The position numbers were made by a program, and so were the translations under genes. The notes under the pieces were generated by a model. That model worked only from the letters and a program-made list of their open reading frames with translations. It made no database searches and had not been told where the DNA came from. A stretch of 64,000 bases of DNA from Neopestalotiopsis rosae (Eukaryota; Ascomycota; Sordariomycetes; Amphisphaeriales; Sporocadaceae): assembly GCA_023078685.1 (NCBI GenBank), contig JALGAS010000001.1, forward strand, positions 1,240,001-1,304,000, read 5' to 3'. Of this stretch, positions 1 to 13,479 are shown piece by piece (position 1 is the stretch's first letter; every line of letters begins with the position of its first letter).

Positions 1-632
1 CTTTTCGTCTCGCACCTATGAATTTGCCCCATTGCATATTAGCTTTACTGTCGCTTTTACGCTTGAAAAGCTCAGTGTCAAGCACGAAGACGAGGATTTT
101 CCCGAGGAATCTAATGATGTGTCCAACTAACCCATTTGAGAGCCCTCCAGCAGTCGTCCACCGGGATGGGGAATTTGAATTCGGGAGCCAGTCGATAATC
201 AACATCAAACGCTACGCAGCCCACCTCGAGCGCCAGTCTCTTGCAAAAGTCTTCATCGTTGGTCAGGTTGCCAAATACCCAACCGCCGCCGTGGAAGTTG
301 ATGTAGACGGGCCGTGGCGGCTCTTGGTCATTCTGCGGGGGCGGCTGGAATATGCGGACGGCGATCTCGCCTCCTTCCACGGGACATTTTTCCTCGGTGA
401 TTACGAGGTGGCCGGGATCCACTATCTCCCTCCCGTATGCAATGGTATACCGCAGCGGGTCCCGGCGGTAGTCCTCTATAGGGACTTGATGCGAGGCTAA
501 CCGACCGGCATTGTACCGGTTGTAGTACTCTAGGAAGACAGGGTCGAACCGGGCGGCAAGTTCTGGCGGGATGCTGTTGATCAAGGGCTGTTCGATGGTG
601 ACTGGTGGTCTAGAAGACGTGGCAGGCGGCAT
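1..632 (-). CDS. Alpha/beta-hydrolase esterase (HSL/acetyl-hydrolase type), partial
   Basis: 5' part of an esterase/lipase of the hormone-sensitive-lipase (alpha/beta-hydrolase 3) family, which hydrolyses short acyl or aryl esters. The gene runs off the left edge. Exon 1 is 632-132 and ends on a complete codon. The intron is 131-16 (116 bases, GTTAGT donor, GCTAAT branch motif, CATAG acceptor). Exon 2 begins at 15 and continues the same frame (reading VRDEK), giving the family-typical ALKWV join. The oxyanion-hole motif HGGGW lies at residues 114-118 and the following DYRLAPE block fits this family. The nucleophile-serine (GxSxG) and the Asp/His of the triad would lie beyond the window, so activity cannot be judged. 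The start is the first ATG, in the context GATGCCG. There is no signal peptide, so it is probably cytosolic. The natural substrate is unknown. Confidence 0.85.
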
Positions 633-3600
633 CTTCGCTGCGGTGATGTGTGTATGCGTGCTGCTGATCTGAGATCCAAGATGAGTAATGTAGTTGTGCT
701 GAGAAAGCGAATGAGGAATTTCTCGTTATATATGTTCATGTCCAGGAATGGTCAGGCCCTGTCGGTATCACCAGATGCCTTATTTGCTTCTGGAACCGAC
801 GCCATTCGAGGCGCTGATTCCGGATGCAACCGGTGTCGGCGGCCTATCCCAATGTATAGGCGTCCCACCGACCCGGTCGCACGAAGGATGCCAAGCAGGG
901 ACCCTGGCCACCGATAATCCCTATTGCAGACATCCGGCATTAGTTTTTTTCTCGACCTTTTTTTCTTTGCGTCCCCCTCCTTGAGCATTTCTCTGGCTAC
1001 GTATGTATCGTGGCATGTTAATTCTCTCGATTGGTCCAAAAATACCCCCCTGAGCACGCATTCTTTTCTTCAACCACATTTTTTGGATTCTATCTCTTTC
1101 CCTCTCTGTTCTTATTGTCAACAAAAAGCAGAAAAGTAAAGTTTGTCATGGGATTTCTTCTTTGTCCCTCCTCGATGAGACCACGATGCGAGTTTGCTGT
1201 CATTTCAGCACAGCGGTGAGGGCCCGTTGTGTCGCGAGGGCAGGAGGCAAAGAAAATGAGCAAACCTCTTTTTTCCTCTATCTCGCGCCCCTCCGTCATG
1301 GCAAGCATGGGCATTGACGCCAAGAAACTTTGGTGCGGACGCAGCGGCGACGTCACCAGGGGTTATGCGAAATCAGACGAAAAGTGTCAAGTTTTTTCTT
1401 TGACCTTTTTTTTTTTTTTTGTTAATACTTTTTTCTTCTCTTTTGTCATTGATGCGACGAGTAATTCGTCCACGTGGCTGCCCAATGATTGCTTCTAGAC
1501 TGGAAGCTGGCTCGTCATTTGATGGATGTCGAAATTGCTTTTCCATGGCTCTAGATCGCCCCAGTAGGCCAGTAGGCGAGGGGCCGTTGAAGGTCGTGAA
1601 AGCCGCAGGAACCTCCAGAGCAATTACAATACTCGCTCGCTCGTGTGATTGAAACGAGTACGGTGAACTGGAAGAGCAAAAGCTACTCCACGTCCGCCTG
1701 AAAAAAGCTCGTCTTCCAGGAAGTGAAGCTGTGGTAGGATGGGGTATTATTGCCTTGTGTGATGCAATCAATCACGCGACAGTATGATTGCCAGACAGAC
1801 GTACGATACTACGCCCCCATATTCTCAAAGAAAGAAAGGCTTTAGGGTTCTTATCCGGCGGAAGCGACGTTGCTTCGCAAACATAGTCCCTCTCCTCTTC
1901 ATGCAGCCAGCCCGTAGAGCTTATCAGCATTATGGAGAGCGGATGGTATTGGGCTGGGCAAATTCCTTCCTCATGACCAACCCCCGAGGGAAAAAAAAGA
2001 AGGTTTTGCCCCTGAAGAGACGAGTGTCATTCCTCCCAGTCGAGTAACCAGCAATTGATGACTGTAGGAACTAGCATTAGACATACTGCCGATGAGTCTC
2101 TAGTCTATATGGCCTAGTGCTTTATGAGATGTGACCCGGGACGAAGGAGCCATGGTTGGGGTAACAACATAGAATACCTGCTGAAGGAAGAAGGAGAATA
2201 GGATCGACGTGCGTATTGGGTTTTCTGTGGGAATATTGCACGAATCCCGCTGGCAAGCTTGTCTTTGCTTTGCAACAAGAAACAGCGTGAGCTTTTCAGA
2301 CTTTCTGCACATTTCTCGGTCAAGGTGTTTGTGTTCCACCCGGCCACTCGGTGAGCTTCCCGTTGGGCGCAAGGATTAGAACCAGGGACCAAGAGAAAGA
2401 AAGAGTCCGCCTGTGAGAACCCTTTCCTACGTACGATCTGCCGGATGTGAGAACCTGGAGCATCCCGGGCTCAGCGTCGTGCACCGTTTCTGAAACTTTC
2501 GCCTCAACTTTCCTCTGGTCATAACAGGATTTCGCCCAACAGGCAACAAATCATACAAACTGCTCCTTGACTCATGGTTGAGTTCGGGGCTGCGGCAGGC
2601 ATGATACTGATTTGCCCTATGACGGGCTGCTGCAGGCATCCGTTGTTTGTCAAGTTCTCGTCCTGAACGCCTTGGATATACCCTCACGGCCTTTTTCCAT
2701 TATCGAAACTTGGTGGTCGGTCTTCGTCCTTGGGCTTGAGTACTTTTGACGCACACCGAGATATTTTCCTCGGCCGTGTTGTAATCATATAAAGTTTGAA
2801 TTGTTGTGCAGTAATTCATGGTCGTGGATTCATCAGAGTCTTCTGAAGGCTGGAAGAGCGTCGAAGAGATCCGGGAAAGAGCTGAAGCAGTGATGTGTCT
2901 TCTTCACGCACGCGAAATCAGCAGCAGAAGGGGCATCTTGAGAGGAAAGCCAAGAGCAGTGAGCAAGAGCCTTCCAGAATCTGTATCGTGCTTGCCTCTT
3001 CTACGTTTACCCTGCCGCTAGTCCACCAAGATAACAATTTTGTCTATTATGGTTGGAGTATTCTATGAGTCCGAGGTCACATCACCTGACAGACCTTTTC
3101 ACATATATCATGCAAAGTACACGACTGTTCGCCAAGCTAGCTACATATACCACATGTGCTCAATCGGGTGATATTAGGACCTGGGCTCTGGAGCCGTCCA
3201 CCAACATGAGGGCGGAAACGGGGCAGCTGAAAGTGCCACTCCGCAGATGGGAGACCACGTCAGCTTACAGCTAGGCCCCATCCTGATGTTCCTATTTGGG
3301 CAGTTAGTTCACTTTCCTCACAGGATGATCTGGGTGCCCTAAGAAATTCGACAGCTTGGACGGCTGAACAGATAGTCAACGACTTACGTGTCTCTTGCTG
3401 CACCATGATTTTATAACATCTAGAATTAGTGGCCACACGCAACTTGGAAAATAGGGTTGGGCCATTTCTAGTCACGTTTGACTTTGATAAGTCCCGAAGG
3501 TCACTGGTCCTTAGGCACGCTGACAAAAACATTGAGCTGTTTCACGTTGTCAACATGAAACATGGCAGAGTGTGCACACAAGATAATTGCTTGCGTTGGT

Positions 3601-3641
3601 ATGCGCTCGTTCAATTCACTCATGGATACCTATGCTGTCTT
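633..3641. other. Intergenic, no gene recognised
   Basis: About 3 kb between the 5' end of the esterase gene and the 3' end of EFL1, both on the minus strand. Only short overlapping open frames are present on both strands, and none has recognisable domain content or a plausible splice continuation. T-rich runs occur near 945-965 and 1404-1420. The left part presumably carries the esterase promoter and the right end the EFL1 3' UTR. I see no tRNA or repeat family. Confidence 0.5.
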
Positions 3642-6600
3642 CTATCGCTTGAGTGTCTTTTGCTTGCTGCCTTCGCTTCGTGCTGCCCTTCCTTCCACCA
3701 GCAGTCCCTTCTTTTTCCGCACACCGTCCATGTACCTCTTGGCCACGTTCTCCTTGTCAGCCAGCTCGCCAAGATCCTCCAGGTCATCCTCGGTGAAAGG
3801 CTGCCAGAAGGGGTCCTGGTCGAGAATCTCATAGCCCGTGAAGATGAGCTGGGGTTGTGCAGCGCCAGATGTGCGCTTTCGCATCTCGTCGGCGAACCCA
3901 AAGGACTCTGCTACCGGAAGAACCGAAGAGATGGTGAAGAAAGGTGTGCCCTCCTTCATTGACTCTGCAATCACTCGGCCTCGGCGACGGGTGAGCACAT
4001 CGTAGACTCGGCCCAACACCTCAGCTGTTGACGGGAATGTAGTGTTAGCCTCGCATCCGGTACCGCGTTTGACTAGAATTCAGAATCTTTATTGCACTTA
4101 CTGCTGGCTTGAATCTCGCACGAGTACATGGCGAGCATCAATCGTGGCGACCAATCAAGGAAACCTTGGCGGATGGAAGTTTGTACCGTCTTGATAACCT
4201 CACCCGTGAGCCTGCCCAAACTATCCCGAGCTGTGGTCTCCTCTTCAGTAGGAGTGATGGAGACATCCTCAATAACGACAGCAATACCTTGCACGGGCTC
4301 ATTGCACAAAGGTCCTTGGTTGGTTGCGAGTTGGAAAGCATAGCTGATCTTGTCGCGCAGATGTGCAGCACTCAGCTTTTCGCTGATGGCTGGTGCTTCG
4401 CCAGCGTCCACTGCACCAAAGAGCTTGGCAAGGCAGCCGGCTGGAGTTGCGTCCAGCAAAAGGTTAGGTCCTGTTCTTCGGGGGCCAAATCCAGCAATTT
4501 GGTCTATGGCGCCTTTCCACGTTTCACGGCCCTTGCCCTTCTCAAGAGCTTCTTGCAATTGCTTCTTCAATTCCTCGACTGTAAGACCCTTTCCTTCAAG
4601 GACGTCGCTGTCGTCCTCGATGGCTACTTCACCCTCTTCTCCGTTGGTGGCTTCATCCTCATCTTGCCCAACACGCTCGGAATAGAGCTTCTTGATTGCG
4701 CCTGAATTCTTCAAAAGAAATGTGGTGACGTTTTCGGGCAGCGGTCGGACCCGCAGTGTGATGCTCACTTGCTTCGAGGCTGTTACTCCAACCACAGCAC
4801 CGCGTCCGAGTTCCTTGTTTGCCGGTGGCTTCATCTCCTCGGCCCGTACAGTAGTTTCTCTATAAGGCACAATGGGTTCGCCTGCCTGAATGTCGCATCT
4901 TGCAAATCGTTCTTTGAGATCTGTCAAGCATCGTTCCAGGTGCAGTTCGCCCGCTGTGAGAAGCACATGCTCACCACTGCCGAAGTGTTCGTACTCAGCA
5001 CAGGGATCGCTCTGGACAAGTAATTTAAGACCTTGAATCATCTTGTCGAGATCGCCAGGCCAAGCAGGCTCCAGAGCCACACGCACAATAGGCTTGCCTG
5101 CCATATTGACACCAGCCAAATTCACCGAGCCTTCGAGTTGACTGCATAGTGTGCCGGACTTGAGGATGTGTCCCTCAAGACCGCCAATACCGAAGACTAC
5201 ACCAGCTGGCACTGAGTCAAGAGACTCTAGATTGCGGCCCATCAACATGTACAGGGCGGTGACTGTGATTTTCTTCGGTTCCGGGGAAGCATGTGGATTT
5301 GCAGGCGTAAACTTTGGTGGCAGTACATATAGCTCATCGCCCACAGAGAGAGTGCCAGAGTACATTCTAGCAAAACCAATGAGGTGCTCTGGGTCAATCT
5401 CCTTCTCCTCTGGCTCCCTGACAATATCGTCAAGGGATACGTCTGCCAGAGCTTTTGTCAGATCGTTCGCATCATTCGCTTCGGCTTGTTGCGCCCTTGC
5501 CAGTTCGGCACGCTTCTTCCTTGCGAGCTCACGCGCTTCTTCGGGACTGAGTTGGCCAGCTTTCCGCTTGTTCTGTGGCAACTCGCTCTCTGGTATAGAT
5601 ACCATCTTACTGACATAAGCCACTACAGCATCCGACTTGGCCGTTTTGAATTCAATCATTGCCTCCTTGATCTTACTGTCAATGTGACTCGACCCAGGAG
5701 AGTCGTCGAGAAGCTCTGGGAGACGCTCGGCTTGTGCCACTCTGGGTGACGGCAAGGATTCTATGACAGATACCAACATGGCTGTCGATAGCGGTAGCCA
5801 AGATGCAAAAACAGTATTCTGTAACAAACGAGGGTCTCTTGATCGTGCAATATGAGGAGGCACGGTGATATTGAGAGATTTCGTAATCTTCTCCAACAAT
5901 GAGGCATCACTGCAGTCAGTTAGCACCTTGTCTCGGTGACTATGTAGTTGTACTCACCCTTTTCCATTATCACCACCTGTAGTGGCGGCATATACAGCCC
6001 AGACTTGCTCTAGCACGAGTTGAACGAACATGGGCTTGAGGTTTCGACCCTTCAGATGCTTGCGACCGAGCACCTTTTTGGTCTTGGGGTCTAAGTAAAA
6101 GTCACCCCACAAAACCTTCTCCATGATATTTCTCTTGATGCCGAGCTTCTTCTCATACAAGCTGGCGAATTGGCGAACGGTGAAAGCCCAGCCGTCGATG
6201 GCACTGCTAAAGATGACGTTATTCTTCTCGGGAGCAAAATAAATTTCCTCGTCATCCCGCTCCTGGAATTGCAGCTCGTCGCTTTCTGGTGCTTGACTGG
6301 CGAGCTCAGCCTCTTTGGCAGCGGCAGCTGCTACTCTTTGGTCCATCTGCTCACGCCAGTTGAGATCCTCCTCCATGCGCTCTCCTTGGAAGAAACTTCC
6401 CAGGACTGCATTGACCTGCTCCAGGAGTTTGCTAAGATGGATATATGCCTCGCCCGGCGTCATCTTCAGCTCAGTTACCAGTCGGTCCATCTTGTTGATC
6501 ACCAATAGAGGCTTGAGCTTTTCTTCCCAACTTTGACGGAGCACCGTGACGGTCTGACTGCATACACCTTCAACAGCGTCCACCAAGACAATAGCACCAT

Positions 6601-7022
6601 CACACAATCTGGATGCCGTGGAGACCTCACTGCTGAAGTCGATGTGGCCAGGCGAGTCTATCAGATTGATGAGGTATTCCTTCGGTACTGGCGCGGCATC
6701 AGGCGCGGATCTTCTGAGCATGGAAAAGTAGAGCGAAATGGCTGACGATTCCATAGTAATGCCCCTCAACTGTTCATCTGGTCTAGAGTCCAGGTACCGA
6801 ATCTTTCCGGCCATCTTGGGTGAGATGATGCCATTCGTGGCAATCAGCGCATCCGTTAATGATGTCTTACCGTGATCAACGTGCGCCAAAATACATATCT
6901 GAGAAGATGTCAGTCTTGATACAGACTAGAGGACGGGAAGTGTATGGTTTCTGATTTACATTGCGAACATCGTCCGCCTTGGACTGAAGCCCAACAAGCT
7001 TCTCTGGGCTGACAACAGGCAT
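3642..7022 (-). CDS. EFL1: EFL1: elongation-factor-like GTPase of 60S maturation
   Basis: Cytoplasmic EF-2-like GTPase (Efl1/Ria1) that, with Sdo1/SBDS, releases eIF6 (Tif6) from late pre-60S subunits. Exons: 7022-6960, 6898-5958, 5909-4102 and 4024-3642. Introns are 61, 48 and 77 bases with GTAAAT, GTGAGT and GTAAGT donors. Together they give 1064 residues, near the family's usual length of about 1100. The first exon has only 21 codons and joins to give VRN|ICILAHVDHGKT. The GTPase motifs visible are AHVDHGKT (26-33), RGITM, DSPGH (about 102-106) and NKMD (about 156-159). The C-terminal part shows the EF-2 domain IV/V signature, including EVLGRVYDVL and RRRG. A charged insertion with many Lys/Glu in the middle separates it from true EF-2. 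The lack of the diphthamide-loop context also favours EFL1. It is divergent from the eIF3l gene. Confidence 0.95.
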
Positions 7023-8042
7023 TTTGGCAGATGTCTGTAGGCTTGTGAGTCTTCAAGGTTGTTGTGTCTATGATTCACTTGGCGGCCTTTCTCCGTTTGT
7101 TACAAACAGACCAAACCAGACCAGACGCCTTGAGGCGCTAGCAACTTGATGATGATGAGCTTTTCTCCAAGGACCTCGAGAGAAAATGCCTGCGTTGCGC
7201 GACAAACGATGCAGCAAACTATACAAAGCAATGAGATGGCGGGGAAGACTGCGACCTCAAGTCCTTCTCAAGATGACGAGGAAAACATGTATATATCTGA
7301 AGCGTCTGTCGATTGCCTCCTCATCTACTACAAAACTCGTCTGTCCGGTGACTAATACAGGGCGCCTGCTTCTAGCTATTGATGGCAACTTTTCTCAACC
7401 CGCCGTTGGGCAGTTAGGTGACGTTTGCCCCACTATAAGAGCTACTTTTCAGGTGGTTCCTGCCTATGGTTCAGAATGATGCACTGCTACAGAGTACATG
7501 ATTACACAATGGACATTTGCAGCTGCAACAAGATACTTTGACGATATAGCAGTAGTTGTTCCTGTATTACGGATTTATATAGATACAGCCCATCTAAAGC
7601 TGTAATCGTGCACACTCGCCATGATATTATTACTTTGAAAATGTGCATAAGCCAATTGCTGCATCATTGTGAGTCCCAATCACGAGTGACGCGAGTTGCA
7701 CCGATGGAGGGGAGGCAGATAAAAAAGATATCGAGCTAAACGCGGGGCACTGCGTATCACAATCACCCCGCTCCAAGCGTCAAGCGCGCCCAGTTTCCCA
7801 ACCCATGGCGGAAGCGTCGCGCTCTTCGGGGGCATTCAATTACTGAGGGGCCACAAAACCCTAACTTTTGAGCCCGCCAAAACTTCGGCTGACTCAGTCG
7901 CTCCCGCTGTGCCTGCGCCCAGCCGCAAATTTCAGTATTGTCGTGAGAGCGCCCGTAGCCCCTCGCGAAAAATATCGACAGCGGGGCCCGTGGAAGCAAC
8001 CCGACGAACCCAAACCCATCACGAAAATCCGATCCCGCCACC
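7023..8042. promoter_or_regulatory. Shared divergent promoter region of EFL1 and eIF3l
   Basis: 1,020 bases between the two start codons, read outward in both directions. There are no credible ORFs inside. The eIF3l ATG sits in a near-ideal context (CCGCCACC before ATG). No canonical TATA box close to either start is obvious. I cannot name specific regulator sites from the sequence alone. Confidence 0.6.
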
Positions 8043-9682
8043 ATGAGCGCCTTCCAGAACGGCGAGCGGCCCATCCGCTCCATGGAGGACGACAGCGACG
8101 TCGAGGAGGAAGCCCTGGTCAATGATTACAAGGAGCAGGTCCAGTACGAGGATGGCATGGGCGAGGAGCTGGAGCGCGTCAGCTCCCTGACCATGGCCCA
8201 GCAGGCCGATGATATTCAGTCGAGACTCGTCGCCGCTGCCCAGCCTTTGGACTTCTCCGCGCCTCTCGAGGTCAAGTTCCAGAGCTACGACTCCTACTGC
8301 AACCTCTTCCACTTCATCTTGAACTCTGAAGGCCCCGTCGACCTGGAGCCCCCATCCGTGAGTGGCCCACGCGCGCATTGACCGCTCTCTACTCTTAATC
8401 GGAGAAAGACAAAAACACAAAATGCTGATACAATCATGTGATATATTAGTACTACTGGGCTTGGGATGTTATCGATGAGTTTATCTACCAGTTCAACTCG
8501 TTCTCCTCGTACAGAATGAGACTGGCTCGCCAGCCCAGAGACAATGAGGAGGAGCGCCAGATTCTCAAGGAGAACCCAAACACCTGGGGCTGCTACAGTG
8601 TCCTGAACGTGCTCTACTCTCTGATCCAGCGATCTCAGATTGTTGAGCAGTTGGCCGCCATGAAGCGCAACGAGGACCCCAAGGCCGTTGCTGGAGAGTA
8701 CGGTGACAAGAACCTATATAAGATGCTGGGATACTTCTCCATCATCGGTCTCCTCCGTGTCCACTGTCTCTTGGGAGACTTCAGCCTTGCCCTCAAGACT
8801 CTGGATGACATTGAGCTGAACAAGAAGGCCATGTTCGCCCGCGTCATGGCTGCTCACTTCACCACCTACTACTACGTGGGTTTCTCCTACATGATGATGC
8901 ACCGATACGCCGATGCCATCCGCATGTTCAGCCACATTCTCGTCTACGTTTCGAGAACCAAGAACTTCCAGAAGAACGCCCAGTACGATTCGATCACCAA
9001 GAAGAACGACCAGATGTACGCACTGATTGCCATCTGTGTCGCTTTCCACCCAACTCGTCTGGACGACACCATCCACACTGCTCTCCGTGAGAAGTATGGT
9101 GACCAGCTGCTCAAGCTGCAGCGCGGTGGCCCCGAGTCGCTTCCCATCTTTGAGGAGCTGTTCAGGACTGCCTGCCCCAAGTTCATCTCTCCCGTTCCTC
9201 CGGATTTCGAGAACCCCGAGGCCAACGTCGACCCCGTGGAGCACCACCTGTCCATCTTCATGGACGAGGTCAAGACCAACATGTGGAACCCGACTGTTCG
9301 CTCCTATCTCCGCCTCTACACAACTATGGATCTGAAGAAGCTGGCAGGCTTCCTCGAGGTTGAGCCCGAGGAGCTTCGTTCGTACCTGCTGGTCAACAAG
9401 CAGCGCACCAAGCAGCTCCGGTGGGCAGACCAAGGTCTCTTGGATGGTGAATGGGTTAACGTCAGCGACCTCGACTACGCCCTGCAAGGAGTATGTAACC
9501 CTTTTTCTTTTCCCCTCATTTCTGCTACGTATCTGGGCTTTTATTGTACCACGGTCAAGCTTTTTCCTGTGTCATGTAATACTAACGGTCAACTGCAGGA
9601 CCTGATTCACATTTCTGAGGCCAAGGTGGGACGTAAGTTGGTGGACTGGTACCTGCGAAACCTGTCGAGGACGTACAACTGA
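8043..9682 (+). CDS. Translation initiation factor eIF3 subunit L
   Basis: Subunit l of the eIF3 complex, which acts on the 40S subunit during translation initiation in the cytoplasm. Exons: 8043-8357, 8450-9490 and 9599-9682. The introns are 92 and 108 bases with GTGAGT and GTATGT donors and TTAG and GCAG acceptors. The product is 479 residues, the usual size for fungal eIF3l. The acidic N-terminus leads into the family block YDSYCNLF, and exon 2 opens with YYWAWDVIDEF. The alpha-helical PCI-type core follows, with blocks such as YYVGFSYMMMHRY and the C-terminal LRWADQGLL and WYLRNLSRTYN. All joins are in phase 0. The protein belongs to the eIF3l family retained in filamentous fungi but absent from Saccharomyces cerevisiae (known biology). 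Confidence 0.95.
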
Positions 9683-12299
9683 ATTTCTTGACCGGCGAGC
9701 GTCGATTCATGATCAGATCAGGCTTCCGGAGCCGATTTCTGCCGGGCTGGGGAGGCGGCCAAAGAGCTAGTGTTGTTATTGCAATATGATGTGTTCGACA
9801 CAGATGGGCACGGCAGCAAAGGGGTATCTCTTTTTCTCTGTTTGCATTGCAAAGGCGTCAAGGGAAATTGAAAGGGCTGGACGATGGAGGAATGATCCAG
9901 CAAACAAAACCTATTGACCGCAAAAAGATCACGTCAGGGTCATTCATGTCATGGTCATGGTCATAACGAGAAATAGATTCTACGAATATAGTAGAGAGAT
10001 GATAATCACAAAACACTTCGATCAAAAAAGTGTCCGCCATGGTGCGCATCTACAATTCGTCAACGTCCGATCTATGCCGTATCATATTCCTGGCCTGACA
10101 AGCTCAGGATGTGACTGATATCATGCACGCTGTCGTAGGTCAAGAACAACCGCATTCTGTGTGTAGAACACGTTATTTTAACGTCACTGCCAAGGAGGTT
10201 CCTGCCTTGCGCATACACTTATTTGCTTGGGCCTAGGCTGCAGCGGGCCATCTTGTAAGCGGGAAACGGCTATCGCAAAGGGGAACCATGCGGTCGAACC
10301 CCTTTCGCGAGTCCCCCGAGTTCATGTTGACTGTGCATTTCTCTTGGTTGCCCCTCCAAGGAGAGATTTCCCGTGGATGGATGTGCCTATTTGGAGCAGC
10401 TTCAGCAAGACTGCCGATGCGGCCGAATGATGCCAAGTCCCCCCAACATGCGGCCACAAACGCATTGCGTGAAAGGGGATATAGCCACGTTCTCGTGCAG
10501 ATGCTGTTTTCCAAGTATGCCTATAGAAGTGAGGACGCGATCTCGGGGGAGGTCTCCATTGGGCCTTTTCTGAAATGTTATAAGACGAAGGAAAGTCGGC
10601 AGCAGAAGCAGCTGCTGATTGCATCCAAACAGCCAAGGGGCCCAATCGCTGTAAGAGTTGATCCAAGGAATCCATCCGGTGAAGGTGTTTGCAAACAAAA
10701 TGGTAGAATGAAGTCAAATGTTGGAATACGACCCGAGTTAGCCGGCGACAAGGGACTACTCGGTTGTATGGTGAACGGCTCGCGAATGCCGGGCTTTTAC
10801 GGTCATCAAGTAAGCGCCATGCTTGTGCGTTTTCTGTCATACCATCTCAAAGAGCCGATGCGCAGTGTATCGACGCCACTTGGGTGTGGAGATCTCTGGA
10901 TAGGACGGAACTCGGAAGTGAAGCTGAATCTACTATAGACGATGTACTTGCTATATGACAAGAACGATTGTCTTTTCGGCAACAATGTTTTGTGTCCTGT
11001 CTGTTTTGCATACGTTGTTGTACAATGTGGCCCTGGGAGACAGACAGCGGCCAGAATTCGCCCGCAGCTGGGTGCAATTCATTTATTTCTATGATAACTA
11101 AGTGGGTGGAGGGCGCGGCTCTACCCGCGAACAGCCCGTGGCGTCATATCCTTGGAGCCAGGGAGGCGCCGTCAACCATTAGGTGTTGAATTAGTGTCTC
11201 TAAAGTGAGTCGCGTGGTCTGTTCTAATAACTCCTTGCTAAATAGGGAGGTTTGGAAAGTTCTTTGGGCACTTCCAAACGTCTTTCTGTGTTCATGCAAG
11301 TAGCTTAGGTAAGTACCTGTAGCTGTCCATGTCAACCTACAACACCGGGATATGAGGGACATGAACTCGACGCTCGGGTGCCACGCGGAGAGTCAGAGAG
11401 AGAAAAGGCTTGATCAGGTCTCACAGTGTCCACAGAAGCTGCCTGTCGCGCAGGAAACTTCCCAACTCACCGTGCTGCGCTGGACAAGCTCCCCCGAGGA
11501 TGCAGTTCAATGACTTGGCCCGCGTTCCGCCAAGCTCGCCAAGGGGCCCCAAAACTGCGCATCCCCGAGGGTGAGTGCTCATGTGTTGCTGATGGTGTTG
11601 GAAACTTGGCTGCATTTGCGCTGCCCCAGGTTTTGACTATCTCTTGGGGGTGGTTTGTTTCGTGAGCTTGGCAGCTGGATTTCTAATCTGATTCGCTTCT
11701 TTGATAATCTCCGGTATGGCCAGAACAATGGGATTATCTCATGAGTGTACAGTTGCCTCTGATGGGGTTTCCATATGGTAAAGCGGGCGCAAAATAAAAA
11801 GGAGTAGGTAATCATATAGTGGTTGGGCTGAAATGTCGAAGCCGTATTCCCCATACCTGGCTACAGGTACCCTATAGCCCATGGATACCTAGACAGCTCG
11901 CTGGACAGTCTGGAAATCCAAGGTGGGCGAGCAGAGACAAGATCTCGAGTCGTCGTGGATGGGTCGCGGCCTAGGCCCAACATGGGTGATGATGGACTAA
12001 TCGCCTCTGAGCGGGTCGTGATTTATTGGTTAGATACGGTGAAAAGACCAGACAAACTCGAGGGGGGGATCTGCTTTGGATGAACAGAAGGGAAGAAGAG
12101 GAAGAAAAGTACCTTGGGTTTCGGCAATGTACCTAGTAAAAGTGTCCAGAGGTCACAGTTCAATGAAGCTTGGCTTGGGCAGCCCCATCCCAGCTCGAAC
12201 GCCGCCAGCTTCTGCTAGCTTCTTGGCTGGTTTCTGACTGAAGTTCCCTTTGACAATCCAGACCAGACAGAGCGAGCAGCATCCATCCTATTAATCCCC
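9683..12299. other. Intergenic, no gene recognised
   Basis: 2.6 kb downstream of eIF3l. It contains overlapping open frames on both strands around 10288-10938 (216 codons on plus, 172 on minus). Neither has domain content, and they mask each other, as random open sequence does. No repeats of note. Confidence 0.45.
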
Positions 12300-13479
12300 A
12301 TTGAAATGCCATTCCCCGGATGCCCACCCGAAAGAGAGTTCTTTCATGATGTGAACCTTGGAACTTTTTTTTCCCATTCGTAGTCTCTCGGGTCCCCTTT
12401 CCTTCCTTACTTCCCCATCAACCATTCCTTCAAACATTTACCAACTTCCCTGCAAGGAGAAGTCGATCATAAGCACTGAACTCCATATCGGCTGTCCAAC
12501 CCTCAATCGCACGTTGTCGTTCGAACAACTGTGCTACGGAGCTGATTTAATCTGTGACTCAAAAGCTTCCCAGTCTCTCGACCCGCGCGACAAGTACACA
12601 AGGTTTACTTTTACTGCCAGCTGCTGCTACAGTACATCCAAAACATTATCTTGAGCCTCCTGGGAAACATCAGACACCCCAGATACATCAATCATACTGC
12701 GGCCTGCGAACAGAAATTGTGTACTTGAGACGTCCCATCCTTAACAGTAGATACATCGAAATATATCTTGGTCATCGCATCACATCATATCCAATCGCCC
12801 CCGTCAAGAGCAAGCCTCCTCCTCCTTCTCTTCGTTCCTTGCAACTCTCAGGCTGCAGAGCCGTGCGACTTGTTCAAAACGTGGTCGACTCGACGCATCT
12901 GACTGGATCACCCGTTTTTAATAAGACAAGAGAACGTCACATTTGCTCCTTACACCGCGATTTGACACACACACACACACATCTTCGGCATCTGGCATAA
13001 CCTGGAGCTTTTGTTCTCATCTCGAACAGCATTAACCAGGCAGACAATCGACAAGACTTGACTTGCAAGCCAAGAACGGCACCCACATAAATTTTGGGTA
13101 CTTGCGCGACTGCCCCTCCGACCGTTACCCTACCTCAATTATTTTTTGAACCTTAAAACGACCAACTGCATTGGTTTGTCAGTCTGTACCTGGACAACGC
13201 ATCGAACGACGAACGCCAGATATCTCTGCATTCCTGTCGCGCTCCAAGCCGCCAACGAACCTCCTCTGCCGTCTCGGTCGGCAGCTTCTGGCTCGATTGC
13301 GAGCTCCTCGGCGTTTACCCCTACCAGATGTTGGACATTACGAAACTGCCTCCTCCGCCCTCTCCCTGAGGCAACGTGAGTCAGGTATCGAGCATTCGTG
13401 TCATTGTTTACTTCTACCCCCTCGGAAAACGAACAAGAAATACCAGCCTTTATTCTGAACAACCAAAATCTCGGCTATC
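12300..13479 (+). promoter_or_regulatory. Probable promoter and long 5' leader of the stress-protein gene
   Basis: Pyrimidine-rich, ATG-poor sequence lies directly before the ATG at 13480. It includes a (AC)8 run at 965-980 of the 12 kb block (12965-12980) and repeated CT-rich stretches. This composition is typical of long fungal 5' UTRs of regulated genes. A few short upstream open frames occur (for example 13398-13607, which overlaps the start). The true transcription start cannot be placed from sequence. Confidence 0.45.

Noticed and set aside
2340..2400. tRNA-like T-arm sequence on the minus strand
   Set aside because: No matching acceptor, D or anticodon stems could be drawn around it.
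3429..3962. 177-codon frame on the plus strand over the EFL1 3' end
   Set aside because: Shadow of the EFL1 coding sequence on the opposite strand.
10288..10938. 216-codon plus-strand frame overlapping a 172-codon minus frame
   Set aside because: No domain, low-complexity or splice support. Both strands are open over the same DNA, as expected of chance frames.
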